Origin: Gordionus sp. m RMFG-2023
Taxonomy: Eukaryota; Nematomorpha; Gordioida; Chordodea; Parachordodidae
Direction of reading: 5' to 3'
Assembly: GCF_954871325.1 (NCBI RefSeq)
Contig: NC_088778.1
Location: forward strand, 682,001-746,000
Length of the DNA: 64,000 bases
Shown: piece after piece, positions 56,095 to 64,000 of the stretch
Numbering within the stretch: the first letter of the stretch is position 1
How the letters are laid out: each line of letters begins with the position of its first letter
Notes under the pieces: generated by a model
Told to the model about the DNA's origin: nothing
The model's database searches: none
The model's input: the letters and a program-made list of their open reading frames with translations, nothing else
Program-made: the position numbers and the translations under genes

Positions 56095-58700
56095 AAAATT
56101 GAAAATACTTGGAGATTCTTCAAAAAATGAATAAGTTCGAAACCTCATAGAAAATCCGCAAATCTAAAAGTAACGCAACTCGATTTAACAGCACCTGGCC
56201 ACTTAGGAATTTTTAGGGGTCGAATTTATTTATATCAACATCATTATTCTTTTTTCTCAATTTCTTTCTACTAAATTATTTTAGGCCTAAAATTTTTATG
56301 TGAACTACTTAAAACGAATATTAAATTTTTAAAAAATGACATATAAGGCAGGAATAGAAAAATTATATAATACTTTGTAAAATGACGTTAGAGGGTATAG
56401 CAATCTCGTAAAGTCGATGAGACATTAATACAAACCCCTAGAAAAGAGTACATACATTGAAAAGGCATTTAGACGAAATGTGATAGGCATTTTCCTATTC
56501 TACGGGTGACATTAGTATTATTTAATGTTATTGAGTCTTCTCATTTCAAATATATAAAAGAAATGAAAAAAGTCCGTGTAACAAAGGTCCGAATGGTAAC
56601 GAATATCGATTCGGGCTGGATTAATAAAGACAACATCTGTCCGAGTTGAATCTTTAAAACCCGTTTTGAACACTCTTTCAAATACAATCTAAAAAATTTA
56701 TTTAATCACAATTCCCATAGAAATGGTATTGAGCCCGTACATACAATAAAAATTATCTATTATTTTAGGATTCACTTCTATCAAATTAAATCTAGGAAAA
56801 GATTAAATTAGATGGTTGAGTACTCGTCTATACGCTAACTTGGGTCACCACTCATACCATTGTATAGCAATATACAAAAATATCGAATTGTTAAGACAAA
56901 ATTTTTAAACAGTTTACGTCGTAAGCAATAACGGTTAAAATTGGGATAACGGTTTCAGGTTCTGTTTGGGTTCCTTTTTTTTTAAAAAAAAAGATTTTTA
57001 AGTTTAACCAAAACCATCTATATTACAATTTTTACAAATTCTAATAGGCTTAGGGATATAATATCATGGTAAGTGGGTAGATATTACACCATTATTAGAC
57101 GTAACGATTAGCTACCTAACACTTAGTATAAAGAAAATGGAAATCGAGATATCAGGTGATCAAGATGTTTCGTACGTTATAGATTTATAAAATAATGTTA
57201 ATAATATGATGATTGTGTGTCTATTTGATTATGATTTTGTGGCTGTATGTTTTCTTCAATAAATAAATGGATTTAATAGCATGTTATACTTTACTAGTTG
57301 TTTTTCCTTTTTTTTCAATCCATCATTGTAGAGACCAATATTTACCCAGAATCAACCTTCTAGATAAAAATAAAATGAAATATAGAGACATGGGGTTAGG
57401 GTTAATATATATATATTAAGAATAATGGCTCAATGTCAAGTTTATGTCAATATAAATATGTGTAAAAAATTGTCACAAAATGAAAAAAAAATTTGATTTA
57501 CTAGTCAAAAGACATATCTAAAGGATTAAAAAAGAATTTGTCCCATTTCAACCACCATCTTGTAAAATTTAATGGGAAATAAGAAAATAAATTATTAATT
57601 AATTATATTTTTTTTACAGATTTTTCGATATAAAATTTAAAAATGTAAAAAAAAACAAACTTACTATTACTCTACGATATATTTGCTCATATGAATATAG
57701 TTTAAACTGATATGTACAATCGTTATTTAGAAAATTAAATGAATGGCCTGCTTAAAATATCAATTTCCACTTACTTATTTGGACATTTAGCCTATACTTA
57801 AAACAGCTAAATAGCCGGCTATTAAGAAACACCTAGGTACACAGCCTATATTCTGACCGATATTATATTAATATTAGAATGGTGGGTTTGCCTTGCTGAG
57901 TCGAGGTAGACATATGTTAATCTCATAGAGCTCTGCTTTTGACTCAATCGTGGCACATAGTATATGAAATTCGTTATCCTAATTTCCTCAAGTTTAATGT
58001 AATGCTTTCCGTTCTCATAGGCTTATTCAAATTAATATAAATTGTGAAAAACAAGAGATCTCAGTATACCAGACTACGTATCTTCAACTCGACAAAAATT
58101 CCAATATTACTCTATGGAGATACCATATGGGAAATTAACAAATAGAAAGTAACGACTCCAAGCCTTTATTAATAATCCAAATCACAAATGGTATCATCTA
58201 TCCAAAAATCATCTTGAATGCCAATCTTTGGAAAACGTCAAATCATAAGCCAATCAACGTAACATTAAAAAATCGCTGAATTCAGTTTCTAACCAACATA
58301 ATGAGATATTCTGTTCACAATCTAGTAGATGATGCCATCATGGCTTCATACAAAGTACAAATCACTATGATACTATAAAACTATTAAAGATGTAATGAAA
58401 ATAAATATCAATATGAAACAATTTATAAAACTAAATAACTGTGAGAGATCTATCAAAAAACTTATTCACATTAAAGAAAGATACTTCAAATGAAAGCCCA
58501 TTATCTAAAATTCGCTCAATCAAATACCATATACAAATAACAATATTATTATCAAAAACAACCCTAGAAGATTTTACTAACTAAAAAAAATTATTACAAA
58601 GATATGAAATTTGAGGGATATGATATTTTGAATTCTCACACTTTAATCCACCTACCCTTTAAATCAAGGTTTTTAATTTCTAATTTTTTAACAACACTTA
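56095..58700. other. Intergenic DNA, no gene seen
   Basis: AT-rich with no coding pattern. GGTCCGAATGG and CGATTCGGGCTGG at about 56585-56680 look like hAT subterminal DNA without identifiable ends. The part after 58000 may be a decayed upstream portion of the reverse-transcriptase element. Confidence 0.4.
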
Positions 58701-58879
58701 TTATGGAAGTTAATTCCAATTTAAATTCCCTTAAAGGCATGGGAAAATCTTTTAACCACTCCTTTTAAAGTCAATTAAACCTACAGATAAAAATAGAAAA
58801 ACTGCTTTACATGATTTTATCAAAAATAGAAAAGACCATTTTTATGACTTAAAAATGGAAAATTAGGTTCCTGATGTAA

Positions 58880-59960
58880 AGGCTGCCTCTGATTTTGCCC
58901 ATAAATGCAAAATTATCTCAAAAAATAGACCAATGGGACGTATGTGCTGCTCTCGAATTAGCTTCATCTAATGATAAATTGGCTCCATTTGATGAACATA
59001 CTTTCACTTTATTAAAAGAATTACATCCTCAGGTTTTTCTGAAGATCTTCCCATCCCCATAAAATCTAATATAATCGAAATAGGCAAGGAAGAACTTATC
59101 AAAACAGTTTTATCTTTTATAAAAAAAACTCTGCAAGGGGAATTGACGGTTCGCCTCTCTTATTTCCAATTTTTAATTAAACCTAAAAATCCTTATCAAG
59201 ATTCATTTATAAATTCATTGGTAATACTTAGCGAAAATATATTGAACAATGATTTACCTAGTCAATTTCACCAAATTCTTTTTGGCGCAAGATTAATTGC
59301 TTTTTCTAATCCTGATGGTGGAGTTAGGCCGATTGCAATAGGGTCTATTTTTAGGAGACTATTAGCTAAGATATTCGTTGAGGGCATCAAACCTGATGCT
59401 TCAAAAATGTTCCGAACATATCAACTATGCTTTAGTACTAAAGGGGGATGCGAAATAGCCGCCTACTCTCTTCGTATATATATCGAAGATCCTCCTCCAG
59501 ACGCCGTAGTCTGTATGCTTGATCTTAAAAATGCTTCTAATTCTTTATCCGGAAAAGTATTTTTGAACATTTTTTATGAAAAATCAATTTATGCAAGATT
59601 TATTTAATAATCTTATGGCAGTAGTACCCCTCTCAAATTCGGGGAATATACAATTCCTTATGACGAGGGTATACAACAAGGAGACCCTTTGGGCCCTCTC
59701 ATCTTTAGTTTAGGTATACATAACCTGGCTCATTCCCTAAAAACCTTTTTAAATTTGGATTTGAACATACGGTATCTAGATGATGGTACCATCTGCGGAC
59801 CTTCTAAAAATATTCTAGCAGCGATAGATTATATAGAGAAGAATTCTCTAAACATAAGCCGCTAAATCTGAAATGTTTTTTAAATTCAAGCTCTCGAAGT
59901 CCAGGGGTTTAAAATCATTAAAAAAAGTAAAATTAATCTTCTTAGTTCACCTTTAAGCAG
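58880..59960 (+). mobile_element. Retroelement reverse transcriptase relic
   Basis: Reverse transcriptase blocks appear in order on the plus strand: LLKELHP (about 59010), SARGIDGSPLL (about 59130), NPDGGVRPIAIGSIFRRLLA (about 59315), a VVCMLDLKNA palm start (about 59515), QQGDPLGPLIFSLGIHNLA (about 59670) and the catalytic RYLDDGTICGP (about 59770). The GGxRPIAxG...RRL and YLDDGT pattern occurs in a group of invertebrate elements that I would place with non-LTR types, though the exact family is uncertain. No endonuclease, integrase or terminal repeats were found. The copy is broken, with a few breaks, but less decayed than the one at 48.8 kb. Confidence 0.7.
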
Positions 59961-60359
59961 TTTTTCCAACTGTGAGGTGTTCGTGGAAATTTTTTTAGAA
60001 GCTTATTAGGGGTATGACTAAATACTGTCTTGCTAAATTGTCTTGCTAAAAAGCAATTAATCATAATCAATCATAATTTGATGATATAATTATAGAAGAC
60101 TTCATATTTATTCATTAAAAATATTTCATATTTATTCATTAAAAATATATCCATATATTCTTCACCCCAAAAGACATCTAAAGAAAGCTCCCATTGTTCC
60201 CTCACCAACCCACGTGATGATCCCGTCCTTTTTGTCCACCAAGGAAAACCTAATTCTCCTGTCAGAAAATAACTGACATTTGATGTATTATATTAAATTT
60301 ATTTCTTCTTTTTTTTCAACAAGCTACAACAAGCCCACCCTTCACAAGCCCAGCGTCCC

Positions 60360-60440
60360 TCTCTCTAAGGTGGTGTTGTATCGAATCACCACTTTGAATT
60401 GTATCAAATCACCTCTTTGAATTGTATCGAGACGCCTTGA
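60360..60440. repeat. Short tandem repeat (about 24-bp unit)
   Basis: TTGTATCGAATCACC, TTGTATCAAATCACC and TTGTATCGAGACGCC recur with TTTGAA spacers. About three imperfect units; no function is apparent. Confidence 0.6.
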
Positions 60441-62246
60441 AGAGGTTCAGGGAATTTATCGAATCGTCTTCCCTTATGATGATTTATAATATAATATCTC
60501 CGATATATTTCAATATATACTCGCGAAAACACATATTATCAATAATGACATGTACATTGGGGTATCTGCATTTATAATCTATGGAACATTAATATGGACA
60601 ATGTAATATCAGCAAAACATAATAATTCATTCATTTTAAGACATTTGGGAAATATGAGCTATAATATACATTATTTGGGTATGATTCATGGTAATTAGGA
60701 AATAATGATTTTACATTTAATACTGTAATGTATTAAAATGGTATATGTATGAGATGCAATTTCAACGTGTCCTTCTGTCATGTAAACAAAATCAAAGCTA
60801 CATTTTTATAAATATCTCCTAAAATAGATATAAAAATCCATTTTTAGGTATTAAAAATAATTGTGAAAATTTGCCGAACAAAGATTTTAAATAAAATTAC
60901 AAGACATATGTATAGAAATAAATTTAATATTTTATAGGGAGAAAAAAATTTATAATATGAAGAAAATACAATATTTTCCATCTAAGAATTACTCAGTATC
61001 CTAAGAAAAATATACCATTTCTACCTAACTCTGCCATCACAATTAGTACAAATACACAAAAATGTCGAATGCAAAGTAACAAAAATTGAGAATATAATGG
61101 GCTATATGGTATATATGTAAAGAATCTTTAATATACCTTCACAATATAAAACAATTTGAGTCTTTTCTTTAAAAAAAATGTTCATAAAATAAATTGTAAA
61201 ATGTGATGTGCTATAAAATTATTACAAGTATAAAAAATGTAATATGCAGCATAAATTTACAAAAAAAAATTTACACAAAAAAAAACTTTCTCAAGTATGC
61301 AAACTAAACAATATTCCCACCTCAAGGCATACCCATCAACATGGGCTGACCTTATCTGTAAAAATATTTTCCCTTCACATCATTGAATACCATAAAAATA
61401 ATATAATAATTGCAAATAAAACTTTTTATAATTTAAAAAAAAATATATATATATATTAAATATAAAGATTTCATAATTTGAAAAAAAAATAATACACATC
61501 ATCTAATATATCATATAAATCCATACCCAATTTATATATATATCAAATGCAAGCACTAAATGAAAATAACTATCCACCTATAACATTATAGATATTTTTC
61601 TGACTTCATCATACTTCAATTCCTTTAAATTATCATTCATAATTAAATATAACATAGGTGTAATTCACATTACATCCTATTTCATAAAAATGGTTAATTA
61701 AATCAAAATAAACAACATTAACTCACCCTCAATAGATCACTTAATAATATATCAACCTTAATTGAAACTAAATTACATATACAATATATTAACATTAATT
61801 AATAATAAATTATCCCACACATGTCCATCCATTTAAAAACCCAAAATGCATAACAAAAAATTTTTTTTTATCCGCTTATTATTTTTTATTAATATAAAAT
61901 CGAATCTATTTTCCAAAATAAAATAGGTAATTATTTTTCTAAATAAAATAGCCAACTATTTTTCAAAATAAATTCTATATATATTATCATAAATTTTAAA
62001 TATTTAGCAATCCTTTCTGTCCTGCTGATCATGAGGTCTTATCTTCCTATGCCGGAATATCTATAACAGCATTCAATGAGTCTCAAGGCGTACCAAATAA
62101 TAAGAATAATACTTATTGTCAACATTGGATGTAAAATATACATCTAGACATATAATACCACAAATATTATTGTCTTAAATGGCCAAAATGAATCAAATAT
62201 CATTAACCAATAATTAATCATTTTATTCTAATTTTCAATCCTAATA
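60441..62246. other. Intergenic DNA, no gene seen
   Basis: Extremely AT-rich, with repeated ATATAT and A-runs. No frame, RNA gene or repeat ends are recognised. Confidence 0.5.
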
Positions 62247-62254
62247 CTTATTAC

Positions 62255-63518
62255 TATACCTACAAAAATACGAATCGAATCGAATAATTCCATTGTTCGT
62301 GTTCGTATTCGATTCGAAAATTCGAATCAAATAATGGAATTATTCGTATTCGTTTAAATCGAATAATTTATTATTCGTATTCGTATGAATAATAAAATGA
62401 TTATTCGATTCGATTAGTCGAATATTCGATTCGATTCAAAAATTTTATTTACCATGAATTAAAAAAGATCTATTATAAAATTTATTTTGTAAAATTTAAC
62501 TAAGGATAAAGACAAACAAATTTTATTAGTGAGACAATATAGAAGCATACATATATAATATATTTATATACAATGTGGAAAAATCAATATAATATTCATA
62601 TCTATAATGTAGAAGATAAATCTGACAACAGCCTTTCAAACATAAAGTTTTTCGGATTGTTTCTTCCTTTAACGAAATTCTGTATTTTGTAACCATGTGA
62701 GCTCCAACAGAAAAGAGTCGCTCACATGGGGTTGAAGATCCTTGTATCGACAATATGTCCCTCGCCATTTTAGATAACACGGGAAAACGGTCTCCATGTC
62801 TTGCCACCATTCTAGTGTTTTATTTGACGTTATTCTCACTTCTTTCAAATATGTGTCAATTTCAGAATTGGCATAACATTCTGTTTAAAAATGACATCCA
62901 TATTTGATTGTATTAAAGGTTTACTTTTTGATAAATCATCTTAAAATTATTAAATATAGTTGTAACGTTTATATTATGAGATATAGGTAGGCACTCAAAA
63001 AATTTCAGTTTAAGTCTTGGATCTAATATGATTTATCCATCATCAAATGAAAGAGAAATATCAGGTTTGCCCGTCATTCTTGATGATGGGATTAACAGTT
63101 TATTATAATTGTATATATTATGTGTTATATAAATTACCTTCTTCGTCCATATCTATCATAAAAGAAATTTCTAAAGTAATGGTCTATTATGAGATAAATT
63201 AAAATGGAGTTTCAAAATTTGGCGCAATTTTAATTATTCCACTAGGAGATTTTATTAAATTGAAATAATTTCAATATATGATTTATATATGATTATTTTC
63301 CAATATATATTAATACTATAAATTATTTTAGTCGAATAATCTCGAATAATTTGATCGAATAATAGATAAAAAATTATTCGACGAATAATATATTTTCCTT
63401 ATTCGAATTCGATTCGAATTTTCGAATCGAATAATTGTGTTATTCGTATTCGTAAAATACGAATCGAATCAAATCGAATCAAATCGAATCGAATAACAAA
63501 TAATTCGTTTTAGTTATA
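62255..63518 (-). mobile_element. hAT transposon relic with ATTCG subterminal repeats
   Basis: A perfect 8-bp duplication CTTATTAC lies at 62247-62254 and 63519-63526. The ends TATACCTA and TAGTTATA are complementary with one mismatch. Inside both ends are long runs of CGAATCGAATA / TATTCGATTCG, opposed in orientation. On the minus strand 62810-62620 encodes the hAT C-terminal dimerisation domain (DILSIQGSSTPCERLFSVGA). The rest of the transposase is gone: 1264 bp is about half an intact element. Confidence 0.88.
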
Positions 63519-63526
63519 CTTATTAC

Positions 63527-64000
63527 ATACTTTCTACCTTAACCTTTGTAAGCTAAATATATAAGATAAATTTATAGAAACCCTTAAACTCACCTCTTAA
63601 TCTCACTTACCCCTATATAGTTTTTAGTACTTGTGTTGTGGTTTCACAGTAAAATCCAAAATTACATGAAAAAAAATGGTTCTTACTTTTTTATAACGTA
63701 TAACTCTTGAATCTCTAGGTTCTGTACATGCATCACTTTTAGTATTATAATAACATTTATTTTCCATTCAAATATATATCCCATATATAGTTATCATTCA
63801 CTAAATACTTTATCCTTTTAATTCCAATTAAACCACCAATATGTCACATATTATGTAACCCACTCACCTTTAAACTTTATTTCAAATGTTGTTCACTTTA
63901 TGAAACTACCTTACTCACCATATTAATAATATATAAACCTTTATTTCAAATGTAGTTCATTTTATGAAACTACCTTACTGACAACATTAATAATATACAA
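63527..64000. other. AT-rich sequence at the right edge, no gene seen
   Basis: A 60-bp near-repeat near the end (TTTATTTCAAATGTNGTTCA with TTTATGAAACTACCTTACT at about 63880 and 63940) suggests a tandem array continuing past the window. Confidence 0.5.

Noticed and set aside
1-64000. CRISPR arrays, operons with ribosome binding sites, rRNA genes and snRNA genes
   Set aside because: None seen; the direct repeats are microsatellites or element subterminal repeats, and the genes are spliced.

Overview
The window is nuclear DNA of an AT-rich invertebrate animal. Spliced genes with GT-AG introns, a FoxG/sloppy-paired-type forkhead exon (an animal-only family) and a TTAGGG-type telomere-like array point to a metazoan; I cannot name the species. 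There is no bacterial gene organisation, CRISPR array, rRNA or convincing intact tRNA gene.

Six host genes can be read. (1) 220-660 (+): last exon of a FoxG-like forkhead factor, entering from the left edge. (2) 9642-11018 (+): an uninterrupted Wee1/Myt1-family kinase. (3) 11243-11990 (+): three exons of ribosomal protein S11 (uS17), first coding exon not found. (4) 26760-19485 (-): BRIX1, a 60S ribosome-biogenesis factor, assembled here from eight exons (284 aa) with four introns of 39-52 bp followed by three of 0.6-3.7 kb. (5) 42791-30147 (-): alanine aminotransferase from twelve exons (550 aa) with the PLP-lysine motif intact and a family-atypical insertion. (6) 50200-49714 (-): a two-exon, two-helix protein resembling complex I subunit NDUFC2. 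A further exon-like stretch at 44987-44797 (-) reads like real protein but is not recognised. The genes are housekeeping functions that do not form a pathway together.

The rest is dominated by decayed mobile DNA. Five hAT-family elements have both ends and 8-bp target duplications identified (2247-2805, 4707-6194, 7134-8652, 14323-16250, 62255-63518). A sixth, 20648-23982, lies in BRIX1 intron 6 and contains a 1.2-1.5 kb inverted duplication. A piggyBac element (14060-17412) with perfect 18-bp ends at TTAA was split by the 14323-16250 hAT. Two families of short hAT-like MITEs are present in multiple copies. Two reverse-transcriptase relics (about 48.8 and 59 kb) and a fossil Ty3/Gypsy pol (about 54.0-55.4 kb) complete the picture. 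Simple repeats include a CCCGA array, a telomere-like array inside an alanine aminotransferase intron, and an unusual number of long poly-C/poly-G tracts.

Layout: 0-0.7 kb FoxG exon; 0.7-9.5 kb hAT-rich; 9.5-12 kb kinase and RPS11; 14-17.4 kb nested piggyBac/hAT; 19.5-26.8 kb BRIX1; 30.1-42.8 kb alanine aminotransferase; 44.8 kb orphan exon; 49.7-50.2 kb NDUFC2-like; 50.2-64 kb mostly relics and unexplained AT-rich DNA.
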